Positions 18,641-29,899 of a stretch of DNA of 64,000 bases are shown here, piece after piece (the stretch's first letter is position 1; each line of letters opens with the position of its first letter). The notes beneath the pieces are model-generated. The model did no database searches, was not told the origin of the DNA, and saw only the letters and a program-made list of their open reading frames with translations. A program made the position numbers and the translations under genes. This DNA is from Aedes albopictus (taxonomy: Eukaryota; Arthropoda; Insecta; Diptera; Culicidae): positions 296,275,080 through 296,339,079 of the forward strand of contig NC_085136.1 of NCBI RefSeq assembly GCF_035046485.1. The letters are read 5' to 3'.

Positions 18641-20973
18641 GCGCAGCTACACTTGAAGATGGCTGGAGGGACATCCGATCCGCCATAGTAGTACCTCGGC
18701 TACAGCACTAGGATTCGCGACTCCGAATCACAGAAACGACTGGTACGACGGCGAATGTGAACAGTTGAAAAACGAGAAGAATGCAGCATGGGCGAGAATG
18801 CTAGAACACCGTACGAGAGCGAATGATGCACGTTACAAACAGGCGCGGAACAGGCAGAACTCAGTCTTCCGGATGAAGCGCCAGCAGGAAGAACGAGATC
18901 GCGAAGCGTTGGAAGAGCTGTACCGCGCTAAGGACACACGAAAGTTCTACGAGAAGCTGAACCGCTCGCGCAGAGGCTTTGTGCCACAAGCCGACATGTG
19001 CCGAGATAATCACGCGAATATTCTCACGAGCGAGCGTGAGGTGGCCGACATGTGGCGGCAGCATTACGATGAGCACCTCAATGGCGACGTTGCAAGTACC
19101 GAAGGTGGGGTGGTAACAGATCTAGGAGTATGTGCACAGGACGAAAGACTTCCGGCCCCTGACCTTCAAGAGATTGAGGAGGAGGTTGGCCGGTTGAAAA
19201 ACAACAAAGCCGCTGGAGCAGATCAACTACCAAGCGAGCTTCTAAAATACGGTGGAGAAGCACTGGTGAGAGCACTACACTGGGTCATTACCAAGATTTG
19301 GGAGGAGGAAGTATTACCGGAGGAATGGATGGAAAGTATCGTGTGTCCCATCTACAAAAAGGGCGACAAGTTGGATTGCGGGAACTACCGCGCGATCACA
19401 CTACTGAGCACTGCCTACAAGATACTCTCTCAAATTTTATGCCGCCGTCTATCACCGATTGCAAGAGAGTTCGTGGGGCAATATCAGGCTGGATTTATGG
19501 GTGAACGCGCTTCAACGGACCAGATGTTCGCCATCCGCCAGGTGTTGCAGAAATGCCGCGAATACAACGTGCCCACACATCACTTGTTCATCGATTTCAA
19601 ATCGGCGTATGATACAATCGATCGAGAACAGCTATGGCAGATTATGCACGAATACGGATTCCCGGATAAACTGATACGGTTGATCAAGGCGACGATGGAT
19701 CGAGTGATGTGCGTAGTTCGAGTATCAGGGACACTCTTGAGTTCCTTCGAATCTCGCAGAGGGTTACGGCAAGGTGATGGTCTTTCGTGCTTGCTGTTCA
19801 ACATTGCTTTGGAGGGTGTAATAAGAAGAGCGGGGATAAACACGAGTGGAAAGATTTTCACGAGGTCCGTTCAGCTGCTTAATTTCGCCGATGATATTGA
19901 TATTATTGCTCGTAAATTTGAGACGATGGCGGAAACGTACATCCGATTAAAGAGTGAAGCCAGGCGAATCGGATTAGTCATTAATGTGTTGAAGACAAAG
20001 TACATGATGGCAAAGGGCTCCAGGGAGGAATCACCGCGCCCGCCACCCCGAATTCATATCGACGGTGATGAAATCGAGGCGGTTGAAGAATTCGTGTACT
20101 TGGGCTCACTGGTGACCGACGACAATGACACCAGCAGAGAAATTCAGAGGCGCATTGTGGCAGGAAATCGTGCTTACTTTGGACTCCGCAGAACTCTACG
20201 GTCGAATAAAGTTCGCCGTAACACGAAGTTAACCATCTACAAAACGTTGATTAGACCGGTCGTCCTCTATGGGCACGAAACATGGACCCTACGTGCAGAG
20301 GACCAACGCGCCCTTGGAGTTTTCGAACGGAAGGTGTTGCGTACCATCTACGGCGGAGTGCAGATGGAAGACGGGACTTGGAGAAGGCGAATGAACCACG
20401 AGCTGCATCAGCTGCTGGGAGAACCAACCATCGTCCATACCGCGAAAATCGGGAGGCTACGGTGGGCGGGTCACGTCATCAGGATGTCGGATAGCAACCC
20501 GACTAAAATGGTTCTCGAGAGTCATCCGATCGGTACAAGAAGACATGGAGCGCAGCGAGCTAGGTGGGTCGACCAAGTGGAGGACGATCTGCGGACCCTA
20601 CGCAGAGTGCGGAACTGGAGACAAACAGCCATGGACCGAGTGGAATGGAGGCGGCTACTATGTACAGCAGAGGCCACCCCGGCCTTAGCCTGACCGGTAA
20701 GGTAAGGTATCTGTATACCACAATGCGTTCATTTTTGAGTAGAGATCGCCTTGGCATTACGACGTCGCATACACGGCTTAGTGCTCCGATTAGATCATCG
20801 CTGGATAGATCGTTGATGTGGGCAATCGCTCCACAAATGCCAGCTTTTCAAAGCACGAGATTATCCATCCCCGATGACTGTGGAAGTGCTCATTGAACAC
20901 TTATCTGAGAAGCAGGCTTTGTCCCAGTGAGGACGTTACGCCAAGAAGAAGAAGAAGAAGAAGAAGAAGATGA
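18630..20973 (+). mobile_element. RTE-clade LINE, 5'-truncated, long open frame
   Basis: It starts inside the linker after the endonuclease (LGAATLEDGWRDIRSA at about 18640-18690), one frameshift upstream of the long open frame, and ends in a 3' untranslated tail with TGGAAGTGCTCATTGAACAC, CAGGCTTTGTCCCAGTGAGG and a run of GAA repeats (20944-20968). The insertion lies between the endonuclease (20985-21370) and RT pieces of a minus-strand R1-like LINE, so it is younger than that LINE. A target duplication was not found. Confidence 0.8.
18765..20693 (+). CDS. RTE-type reverse transcriptase, truncated ORF2
   Basis: 642 codons without a stop. The N-terminal part (about 1-115) is the basic, charged linker found in RTE ORF2 proteins. 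The RT domain runs from about 140 to 480: NNKAAGADQLPSELLKYGG, then CPIYKKGDKLDCGNYRAI, HHLFIDFKSAYDTIDR, SRRGLRQGDGLSCLLFN and the catalytic LNFADDIDII near residue 372. The C-terminal region has HETWTLRAEDQRAL and RLRWAGHVIRMSDSNP. In a full element this protein nicks target DNA and reverse-transcribes the element RNA. The endonuclease is missing here, so the copy cannot move alone. The methionine is only the first in the open frame; the true start was upstream and lost. Codon use is more GC-rich than the neighbours, and the open frame suggests a recent arrival. Confidence 0.85.
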   Translation: MKNEKNAAWARMLEHRTRANDARYKQARNRQNSVFRMKRQQEERDREALEELYRAKDTRKFYEKLNRSRRGFVPQADMCRDNHANILTSEREVADMWRQHYDEHLNGDVASTEGGVVTDLGVCAQDERLPAPDLQEIEEEVGRLKNNKAAGADQLPSELLKYGGEALVRALHWVITKIWEEEVLPEEWMESIVCPIYKKGDKLDCGNYRAITLLSTAYKILSQILCRRLSPIAREFVGQYQAGFMGERASTDQMFAIRQVLQKCREYNVPTHHLFIDFKSAYDTIDREQLWQIMHEYGFPDKLIRLIKATMDRVMCVVRVSGTLLSSFESRRGLRQGDGLSCLLFNIALEGVIRRAGINTSGKIFTRSVQLLNFADDIDIIARKFETMAETYIRLKSEARRIGLVINVLKTKYMMAKGSREESPRPPPRIHIDGDEIEAVEEFVYLGSLVTDDNDTSREIQRRIVAGNRAYFGLRRTLRSNKVRRNTKLTIYKTLIRPVVLYGHETWTLRAEDQRALGVFERKVLRTIYGGVQMEDGTWRRRMNHELHQLLGEPTIVHTAKIGRLRWAGHVIRMSDSNPTKMVLESHPIGTRRHGAQRARWVDQVEDDLRTLRRVRNWRQTAMDRVEWRRLLCTAEATPALA

Positions 20974-20984
20974 CTGTTGTTGAA

Positions 20985-21370
20985 CTCCGGCAGTGATCGT
21001 TATCCTCCGTGTTACACTCTAAATTTCTAATCGCCAGATGGTCACTATGCGTGTATCCATCGTCGACTCTCCAGTCTGAGCTAGGATTCAGACCCGGGCC
21101 CCAGAAGGTCACTTCATTGGTGGACCGTTTCGCCTGTAGGTTTTTTTTGTCGCCTACGTTCACGACATTCACGTTTAGAGATTTGAGTAGAGCCAAGCCT
21201 TTCGTGTTAGGCCAGCGGATCCCCACTCAATCGCCCAAGTATTGATGTCTCAACAGATGACGACCACGGGACTCAAACCCAGTAGTACGCTTGATAGTGA
21301 ATCCAGCATAGACGAGAACTGGTCTATCGATCTCCTGGGGGGGAGGTCGTCATAACAACTACAGTAGTAC
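20985..21370 (-). pseudogene. R1-like LINE endonuclease remnant
   Basis: Minus strand gives INGVYYCSCYDDLPPRRSID, INTWAIEWGSAG, ALLKSLNVNVVNVGDK and YTHSDHLAIRN. These match the AP-type endonuclease of R1-clade LINEs (GDFNAWxxEWGS, THSDH at the end). The catalytic GDFN is changed to DIN after a stop. It is continued, after the RTE insertion, by the RT piece at 17800-18640. Confidence 0.75.
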
Positions 21371-21739
21371 ACCCCGTTGATCATTACTATGGATTACTGC
21401 ACGAATTTATACTGGCCAGCTTACTCTCACACGAACTTTGACGTTTGAGCGGTGTCGGCACCGCTCAAACGTCAAATTTTCTGTGAGGGCAAGCAGGCCA
21501 GCATGAATTCGTGCAGTGGACAATTGCGAAACCCTCGTGAGACGTGGAGATTATTTCTGTGCCGGAAACGATCGACTGCTAGCTTGGCCTTATCCGCTAC
21601 CCAGTACCCGAAATCAGGCGGGATGCGGTATTGGTCCGATAGTTGTGGTGATATCTGGTACTTGCCTCAGAGATTGGCTACCACAGCAACTGTTGTTTGG
21701 CGTCATATTAATTCAGGCTTAACTGTGTAGCCTGCATGA

Positions 21740-22180
21740 TCGTCTGTTGGTTCGACCTCATCGCATGCCTGGACTTTTAGGCCCGCCCGTCGTGTGGCCC
21801 CCATTTGCCGTGCAAGTCAGGCATTTTGGTTCCAAGTTGGACTCCCTGGCCATGTGGCTTTCTACTCCGCACTTCCTACACAGTTTGTTCCTGTCAGGGC
21901 CTTAACACGCCCACGACTAGTGTCCTTGCTCGTAGTACTTGAAGCAAAAACGTGCATTTGAGGCACATTGTGGGAGCAAATGACAAGCCTGCTAGTGGGT
22001 ACACCAGCCATTCGTATAGGTGATCTCGTCAATCCTCCTCCCGCGAAAGGTTTCAACACCGCTTCATCTGTCACTCCACTTTCGCTCGCTTGTTGGGTTG
22101 GAATGTTAGTACTCGTTGCTATTAGGTCCCCCTTAGAGGCGCTATCCTTCACTGCATGAATAAAGTAGTCGCTAATGTTC
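21740..22180 (-). pseudogene. R1-like LINE ORF1 with three zinc knuckles
   Basis: Minus strand translation around 21955-21770 gives CFKYYEQGH, CRKCGVESHMARES and CLTCTANGGHTTGGPK. This is the triple CCHC block at the end of the Gag-like ORF1 of R1/I/Jockey LINEs, with individual ligands lost. Upstream (22152-21970) an open stretch contains AGVPTSRLVICSHNVPQMHV, likely the region just before the knuckles. It lies directly upstream of the endonuclease piece in the right order. Confidence 0.65.
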
Positions 22181-22371
22181 TTGGTGGTTATCTATGCATG
22201 CAGGGCGGCTACCAAAGGGGTGGCCTGAGCTCAGAGCCAAATCAGCGCTAATCAGGAGTGTTTATTTCAGTTAGTTGCCTATGCTGGGTACAGGTCAGGA
22301 ACATCCTTCAAGGGAACGCCACGGTTTTATGGGCCGGATGATAGTGCCGACATTAGCCCAAGGGAACGTCC

Positions 22372-22455
22372 ATAAATTACGCTATTAGGGGGGAGGGGGG
22401 TGTAGTAAAGTGTGACAAACCATATAAAAATTTCAGAGGTCTCATACAAACCAAC
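22372..22455 (+). mobile_element. Half of a palindromic MITE (copy 5)
   Basis: GGGAACGTCCATAAATTACG followed by GGGGGGAGGGGGG, GTGTGACAAAC and CATACAAA matches the left half of copies 1 and 2. The right half is missing. Confidence 0.6.
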
Positions 22456-23815
22456 TGCCGTTGCAAGTTAGTGTCACCCGACCGTAATAAGAGGATAGAA
22501 TGCCGTCGCTACCAGCTAACCTGTGCGTAGCTACCTAATCGTGTATCATTTCAGTTACCAATTTCAAAGCAAACCAATATACCGCAATCAGGAACTTACT
22601 GGTGTCGTTCCAGATGTGCCCGTAGCACTCCTAGTTTGGCTGTAGCACTTTGGAAGCGGTACCATATCGCTTGTACAGGGTTGCATCCGTATGCGTGGAA
22701 TTTCTGATGAGGCCCAGCAAAGCCCACTGCTGGGCCCCCGTCACGCCTAGGCTTTCACTGCTTGAGCAATCCGAATAGTTCTCGGTCACCTCCCCGTGAT
22801 CCAGTGCCAAAGATGTTAAGTCCACACTGGTGTGTGACCACGGAGCGCATAGGAAAGATTAGGATTCGTCACGGATATTCTAGAGATCTGTTGACTGCAA
22901 AGCCGAACTCTCACCAACCGTTATCCTCAAAACAACCGAACCCTCGAAAATCCAAAATTTATGTTGAACTAAATATATGAAATAAATACTATGCTTTTGA
23001 GAAGGTAACCCCAAACTCTTCATCGCGAGTATGTATTAGATAACCCAATACAAGCAGAAACAGTTCATCTGGTGTTGATTAGTGCCGCTATTATTATCTC
23101 TTCTCATCACACTTCACGAATCTACAATCTACATATCTCTCCGTTCAATCTTCCCGACCACATAACAAGCCTAATTAACACCCATATCAGTCAGAAAGAT
23201 GAAGCATAACAAAAACAAATTTGAAGCTTGATGAACTCTTTCTCCATGATCTTTCACGAACATCGTAAGTGGCTAACCTTTCTCCCATATGGCCGGTCGC
23301 GGTGGTGACTTCCCTCGGGGCAAACGGGTGACGGGCGTCAAACTCATCTCCCAAACGCCAGAAACTACCGAAAAAGTACAGTTTCCTGTCCTGAGGTAGA
23401 GAAGCCACAACAACATCTTAATTATACGCATCTGCCTCACGACAGCGCGCGGTGGTGGTGTGCACAATCATCAACGAATTGACCCACTAAGCTCGGGCAT
23501 TGATTGGGCGAACGACGGATGTTCTTTTGCTCACGTGCTGAGCGCCAGATTGTGGGGCACCAGTCGGCCAATCTGCTCCAGGCGCTGCTGGCGATGCGCC
23601 AATCAGTGAATCAGTTCAGGTGCGATTGGCTATCACCTGTTAATCCGTTAAGCGGTACCATTCCTTCCGAGTTTTTGGGGTGTTTGGGTGAAGATGTTTT
23701 CATTTGATATTGTTCCCATCTGGTACCCATCCATGCGCCGGCGTCTGATTCAGTTGGGAGCTAATCGAATTTATTTTGGCGGAAAGTGTTACAGCAACCG
23801 GTTTATTTGGTAAAC
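22456..23815. other. No recognised gene
   Basis: The region between the R1-like ORF1 and the second RTE copy. 22460-22980 may contain R1 5' sequence, but no motif is clear. 23460-23650 has several CCAAT/ATTGG motifs and moderate GC; no convincing coding region. Confidence 0.3.
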
Positions 23816-23829
23816 ATGCTGGTGTGGAA

Positions 23830-25432
23830 ATGACTATGTTGGTGCAGCAGAGGACGGGAACGAACCAACTCCCACGCTGAGGGATGTTAAGGATGCCATT
23901 CACCAGCTCAAAAACAACAAAGCGGCTGGTAAGGACGGTATCGCAGCAGAACTCATCAAGAGGGGCCCGGAAAAGTTGGCCACCTGTCTGCACCAGTTAG
24001 TAGTCAAGATCTGGGAAACCGAACAGCTACCGGAGGAGTGGAAGGAAGGGATAATCTATCCCATCCACAAGAAAGGCGACAAGTTAATGTGTGAGAACTT
24101 TCGAGCGATCACCGTTTTGAATGCCGCCTACAAAGTGCTATCCCAGATCATCTTCCGTCGTCTTTCACCTAAAGTAAATGAGTTCGTGGGAAGTTACCAA
24201 GCCGGTTTCATCGACGGCCGGTCGACAACGGACCAGATCTTCACCGTACGGCAAATCCTCCAGAAATGCCGTGAATACCAGGTCCCAACGCATCACCTGT
24301 TCATCGACTTCAAAGCGGCATACGACAGTATCGACCGCACAGAGCTATGGAAAATTATGGACGAGAACAGCTTTCCCGGGAAGCTGACTAGACTGATAAG
24401 AGCAACGATGGACGGTGTGCAGAACAGCGTAAGGATCTCGGGTGAACTATCCAGTTCATTTGAATCTTGACGGGGACTACGACAAGGTGATGGACTTTCC
24501 TGCCTGCTATTCAACATCGCCCTGGAAGGTGTTATGCGACGAGCCGGGCTCAACAGCCGGGGTACGATCTTCACGAAATCCAGCCAATTTGTCTGCTTTG
24601 CAGATGACATGGATATTAATGATAGAACATTTGCAACGGTGGCAGAACAGTACACCCGCCTGAAACGTGAAGCAGCAAAGGTCGGACTGGTGGTGAATGC
24701 GGCTAAGACAAAGTACCTGCTGGTAGGTGGGACTGAGCGAGACAGGACAAGCCTTGGCAGCAATGTTACGATAGACGGGGATACTTTCGAGGTGGTAGAA
24801 GAATTCGTCTACCTCGGTTCCTTGCTAACGGCTGACAATAACGTGAGCCGTGAAATACGAAGGCGCATCATCAGTGGAAGTCGTGCCTACTATGGGCTCC
24901 AGAAGAAACTGCGGTCAAAAAAGATTCACTCCCGCACCATATGTACCATGTACAAGACGTTAATAAGACCGGTGGTTCTCTACGGACACGAGACATAGAC
25001 GATGCTCGAGGAGGACCTGCAAGCACTCGGAGTTTTCGAGCGATGGGTGCTAAGGACGATCTTCGGCGGCGTGCAGGAGAACGGTGTGTGGCCGAGAAGG
25101 ATGAACCACGAGCTCGCTGCACTTTACGGCGATGGCGAACCCAGCATCCAGAAAGTGGCCAAAGCCGGAAGAATACGATGGGCAGGGCATGTTGCAAGAA
25201 TGCCGGACAACAACCCTGCAAAGTTGGTGTTTGCTAACCATCCGGTTGGCACAAGAAGGCGTGGAGCGCAGAGAGCACGATGGGCGGACCAGTTGGAGTG
25301 TGATCTGGCGAGTGTTGGGCGTGACCGACGTTGGAGAGCTGCAGCTGCAAATCGAGTATTATGGCGGCAAATTGTTGATTCAGTATTATCATGAATTTGA
25401 TGTTAACTAAATAAATGAAAAATGAAATGAAA
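23830..25432 (+). mobile_element. RTE-clade LINE, 5'-truncated, 14-bp target duplication
   Basis: Flanked by the duplication ATGCTGGTGTGGAA at 23816-23829 and 25433-25446, so both borders are exact. The insert starts in the middle of ORF2 and ends with the stop codon TGA (25392-25394) and a short A-rich tail with ATGAAA repeats. Typical target-primed insertion with 5' truncation. Confidence 0.9.
23832..25394 (+). pseudogene. RTE reverse transcriptase with two in-frame stops
   Basis: Same order of RT motifs as the 18765-20693 frame: NNKAAGKDGIAAELIKRG, YPIHKKGDKLMCENFRAI, HHLFIDFKAAYDSIDR, GLRQGDGLSCLLFN, CFADDMDIND (catalytic region), then GRIRWAGHVARMPDNNP and the end RQIVDSVLS. It is broken by TGA at 24468-24470, just before the GLRQGDG block, and TAG at 24997-24999. 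Otherwise in one frame, so a fairly recent but dead copy. Closer to the deleted copy at 13675-15705 (shared RMPDNNPAK) than to the 18.8-kb copy. Confidence 0.85.
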
Positions 25433-25549
25433 ATGCTGGTGTGGAAGTAGTGTTTGTTGTTGATTTTTGTTTTTCAACATGCGTTTTTGAAGTAATTAAA
25501 AAACCTGAAATCTTCATTATTGAATTTCAACAATTTTTCTGAATCATAG

Positions 25550-25640
25550 GCATCCAAGAATCCTCCAGGAACTCCTCCGGGAACTCCTCCGGGGATTCCT
25601 CCAGAAACTCCCGCCGGGAATTCCTCCTGGAACTCCCGCC
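25550..25640. repeat. Minisatellite edge, variable units
   Basis: Units of CTCCAGGAACTCCTCCGGGA type with varying length, bordering the homogeneous core. Confidence 0.7.
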
Positions 25641-26940
25641 GGGGATTCCTCCAGGAACTACCGCCGGGGATTCCTCCAGGAACTCCCGCCGGGGATTCCT
25701 CCAGGAACTCCCGCCGGGGATTCCTCCAGGAACTCCCGCCGGGGATTCCTCCAGGAACTCCCGCCGGGGATTCCTCCAGGAACTCCCGCCGGGGATTCCT
25801 CCAGGAACTCCCGCCGGGGATTCCTCCAGGAACTCCCGCCGGGGATTCCTCCAGGAACTCCCGCCGGGGATTCCTCCAGGAACTCCCGCCGGGGATTCCT
25901 CCAGGAACTCCCGCCGGGGATTCCTCCAGGAACTCCCGCCGGGGATTCCTCCAGGAACTCCCGCCGGGGATTCCTCCAGGAACTCCCGCCGGGGATTCCT
26001 CCAGGAACTCCCGCCGGGGATTCCTCCAGGAACTCCCGCCGGGGATTCCTCCAGGAACTCCCGCCGGGGATTCCTCCAGGAACTCCCGCCGGGGATTCCT
26101 CCAGGAACTCCCGCCGGGGATTCCTCCAGGAATTCCCGCCGGGGATTCCTCCAGGAACTCCCGCCGGGGATTCCTCCAGGAACTCCCGCCGGGGATTCCT
26201 CCAGGAACTCCCGCCGGGGATTCCTCCAGGAACTCCCGCCGGGGATTCCTCCAGGAACTCCCGCCGGGGATTCCTCCAGGAACTCCCGCCGGGGATTCCT
26301 CCAGGAACTCCCGCCGGGGATTCCTCCAGGAACTCCCGCCGGGGATTCCTCCAGGAACTCCCGCCGGGGATTCCTCCAGGAACTCCCGCCGGGGATTCCT
26401 CCAGGAACTCCCGCCGGGGATTCCTCCAGGAACTCCCGCCGGGGATTCCTCCAGGAACTCCCGCCGGGGATTCCTCCAGGAACTCCCGCCGGGGATTCCT
26501 CCAGGAACTCCCGCCGGGGATTCCTCCAGGAACTCCCGCCGGGGATTCCTCCAGGAACTCCCGCCGGGGATTCCTCCAGGAACTCCCGCCGGGGATTCCT
26601 CCAGGAACTCCCGCCGGGGATTCCTCCAGGAACTCCCGCCGGGGATTCCTCCAGGAACTCCCGCCGGGGATTCCTCCAGGAACTCCCGCCGGGGATTCCT
26701 CCAGGAACTCCCGCCGGGGATTCCTCCAGGAACTCCCGCCGGGGATTCCTCCAGGAACTCCCGACGGGGATTCCTCCAGGAACTCCTGCCGGGGATTCCT
26801 CCAGGAACTCCCGCCGGGGATTCCTCCTGGAACTCCCGCCGGGGATTCCTCCAGGAACTCCCGACGGGGATTCCTCCAGGAGCTCCCGCCGGGGATTCCT
26901 CCAGGAACTCCCGCCGGGGATTCCTCCAGGAACTCCCGCC
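25641..26940. repeat. Homogeneous 25-bp minisatellite, 52 units
   Basis: The unit GGGGATTCCTCCAGGAACTC plus CCGCC repeats with an exact 25-bp period: 1300 bp, 52 units, no insertions or deletions, and only a handful of substitutions (for example near 25671, 26132, 26763 and 26881). Each unit holds the inverted repeat TTCCT-CC-AGGAA. Because 25 is not a multiple of 3, all three frames cycle, which explains the long 531-residue minus frame with a collagen-like look. It is not a gene. Confidence 0.9.
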
Positions 26941-28045
26941 GGGGATTCCTTCAGGAACTCCTCCGGGATTCCTTCAGGAACTCCTCCGGGAATTCCTCCA
27001 GGAGCTCCTCCAGGGATCTCTCCAGGAACTCCTCCAGGGATTCCTCCAGGAACTCCTCCAGGGATTCCTAGGAACTCCTTCATGGATTCCTCCAGAAACT
27101 CCTCCAGAGATTTCTCCAGCAAAAAAAAAAATGCAGTGCGGGAACTTCTCCGGGGATTCCTCCAGGAAGTTCTCCGAAGATTTTGTCGGAAACTCCTCTG
27201 GGGCTTTCTACAGGAAATCCTCGGGGCTTCCTACAGGAAATCCTCCGAAGATTCTTCCAGTAACTCATCCGGGGATTCCTCCAGGAATTCCTTAGGAGAT
27301 TAATTCTGGAATTCTTCTCAGGATTCCTCTAAATTTTTTTCCTGAGGATTCATTCAGTAATTTCTCTGAGGATTCTTTAAGGAATTCCTCCGGGAATTAA
27401 TCCAGGATTTTCGTCGGAGGTTTCTCCAGGATTTTTTTTTTTTTGAAATTCCTCCAGAAATTCCTGCGTGGATTCCTCTAGAAACTACACCAGGGAATTC
27501 CTCCAGAAACTCATCCGGGAATACCTCCAGGAACTTCTTCGGAGATCTCTCCTTGAACTCTTTCGGGGGTTTCTCCTAAAACTCCTCCGGCGATTCCTCC
27601 TGGAATTCCAGTGGGGATTCCTCCAGGAACTACTTCGGGGATTCCTCCAGGAACTACTTCGGGGATTCCTCCAGGAATTTCTCCAGGGATTCCTCCAGTA
27701 CTCCTCCAGGGATTCCTCCTGGGATTTCTCCAGGAACTCCTCTAGGGATTCCTCCAGCAACTCCTCCGGGGATTCCTCCAGGAACTCCTCTGGGGATTCT
27801 TCCAGGAACTCCTCTGGGGATTCTTCCAGGAACTCCTCTGGGGATTCTTCCAGGAACTCCTCTGGGGATTCTTCCAGGAACTCCTCTGGGGATTCTTCCA
27901 GGAACTCCTCCAGGGATTGCTCCAGGAACTCCTCCGGGGATTCCTCCAGGAACTGCTCCGGGGATTCTTCCAGGAACTCCTCCTGGGATTCCTCCAGGAA
28001 GTCCTCCAGGATTCCTCCAGTAACTCCTCCGAGGATTCCTTTTCA
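26941..28045. repeat. Decaying flank of the minisatellite, 24-27-bp units
   Basis: Same CCAGGAACTCCTCC theme but with varied length and spacing. A small homogeneous 24-bp sub-array, GGGGATTCTTCCAGGAACTC plus CTCT, lies at about 27787-27906. Long frames on both strands (196, 162 and 106 residues) are by-products of the repeat. Confidence 0.8.
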
Positions 28046-29664
28046 TTTCGAAGTATAGCCAAATACAGTGAACAGTGAAAATTTGAGTTACAAGGAAGTT
28101 CGTTAATAATTTAAATTTTACATCGTGTGTTGCTAACTCCACACCTGAAACGCAACTTTAGTGAGTGGTCCTAGAAGTAGTTCTGGAAAGGTTTCACCCC
28201 TACCACGATTTCTAGGCTCGCAGTCTGCAATGTGTACATATTACCATGAGCAATAAGAATGAAATGGTATTGAATTCGAACAACTTTATCCGATGGCAGT
28301 TTGCTATTGAGTGGAAACAGAAAGAACCATTCTCGTGGAACCGAGAGAATAGTCGTTGAGCCTTGGGGTAGCCCCATGTAACTGATTCAGAAAGTTTCCA
28401 GTTGTCCGAGATTATAACTCATGTTTTCTGACAACAAATTATCCAGGGATCAATTTAAAATTCCTGTTAATTCCTTATTATGTAGTTTTCCTGATAACTT
28501 TTCTATAGAAATTGATTGAAAATATAATCCCGAGGGCTGCCTCTTACAACTTCCATGAAAATCAATTGAAGAGTAGCAAACTCACATCTGTTTTGTTCTG
28601 CTTCACATTGAATTGCACTATCATGCAAACACTCAAATCTGTTTTTGTTGTTGTAACACTTAATCAACGAGCTTTATTGAAATGCCTCACATCACGAATG
28701 CATCCATTTCAGTATACCGTCATCGTCATACATGGTGTTTCTTTTAATTGTTCAATTGCAAGGTGAGTATGAAGTGCATACGTATAAGTATGTATCTCAT
28801 TAATGCTTCAGAGAGGTTGTTGGGTGCTCGAACGCCCTCGTGGGTGTGTTGCAGAACAGAAAAAGTTATCACAGCTCAAACAGGGAGTATGCTGGAGCCA
28901 ATGCGCTGAAAAGTTACCGCCATCAATGTATGTATATTATGTGGTGTTGTGGATTGCGTTTTTTTATTCTTCTGAAAGGATAATATTGTTGAAATAATTC
29001 AACATACATCGAGTATGGGAGGTATCGCCGTACAAAGCACAATATCAACATGTTTGAACGGGTAAATTTCATTACCTGTTCGGCAAATATTCATTATTTC
29101 TCATGTAGTCATTGAGAATGCAGAACCATTGAAAAGAACGCTTCAATATTTTGTAAACAAACACGTTTGTGTCGTGTTTGAGCCTTCTAGAATCCACACA
29201 CGCATAACTGCATAATGAAAATTTGACTAGCAAGCCTGAAGACGAGTTGGCCAGCATAATATATAAATCATCTTGAATTGTGTAGTAAATAGCTGATAAT
29301 TTTATTGACCGTTTCATTGCACCAATCCGATGTTAAATTAAATTCAAAATGCCGTTCATGAAGCAATCAGCTGAAGCATATGCCCTCCCTTATTTTGCAA
29401 AAATAGGAAATGTAAAAAAAAATCTACATTAGAAAATGATCATTTCAACTAAAAAACATCGTGCCAAAATTTGAAGTCCGTACTGTATTTTCTAAAATTG
29501 TATGGAGGTAAAAAAAACTCGACGAAACCGTGTGTTTCAGTACATTGAAGAGCCAGATACCTGATACTATAGACTCGAGATATCTCTGAGTAATTCCCGC
29601 TGAGACCGGCTCACTATTTACACCTTGTCTTTACAAATCCCCCCCGTTAGTTAGAGCCGCAACA
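28046..29664. other. No recognised gene
   Basis: AT-rich sequence with only short frames (up to 84 residues) that lack domains. No transposon ends noticed. This is the longest stretch before 40 kb without visible repeat structure. Confidence 0.35.
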
Positions 29665-29899
29665 ATTTTTGCAGACCCTAGATTTTGGTCAAATGCAGGG
29701 AATGAAATTATCAGCAAATTGAGACGAAAATTTGCGTTTTCCGAGCAACCGAATAATTCAACGATTCTTTTTCCAGCGAGTAATGCTTATCGGTCGCTGC
29801 TGTTGTCCACGATTAAAGATAGCCGAAAACTGAAAATCGCGTTTGCCATTTTCGCTATCCAACTTTATCGCCTTGCCGGTTACCGCGATAATTATCAGG

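Noticed and set aside
25641..26940. CRISPR array
   Set aside because: Units are contiguous 25-bp repeats with no spacers, and the DNA is eukaryotic.
25527..27122. 531-residue collagen-like protein (GVPGGIPGG repeats)
   Set aside because: It arises from a 25-bp minisatellite whose unit lacks stops in every frame; its 25-residue period is three 25-bp units. No start context, signal or unique domain.
27468..28058. 196-residue serine/asparagine-rich plus frame and its minus counterparts
   Set aside because: By-product of the 24-27-bp repeat; frames are open on both strands at once.
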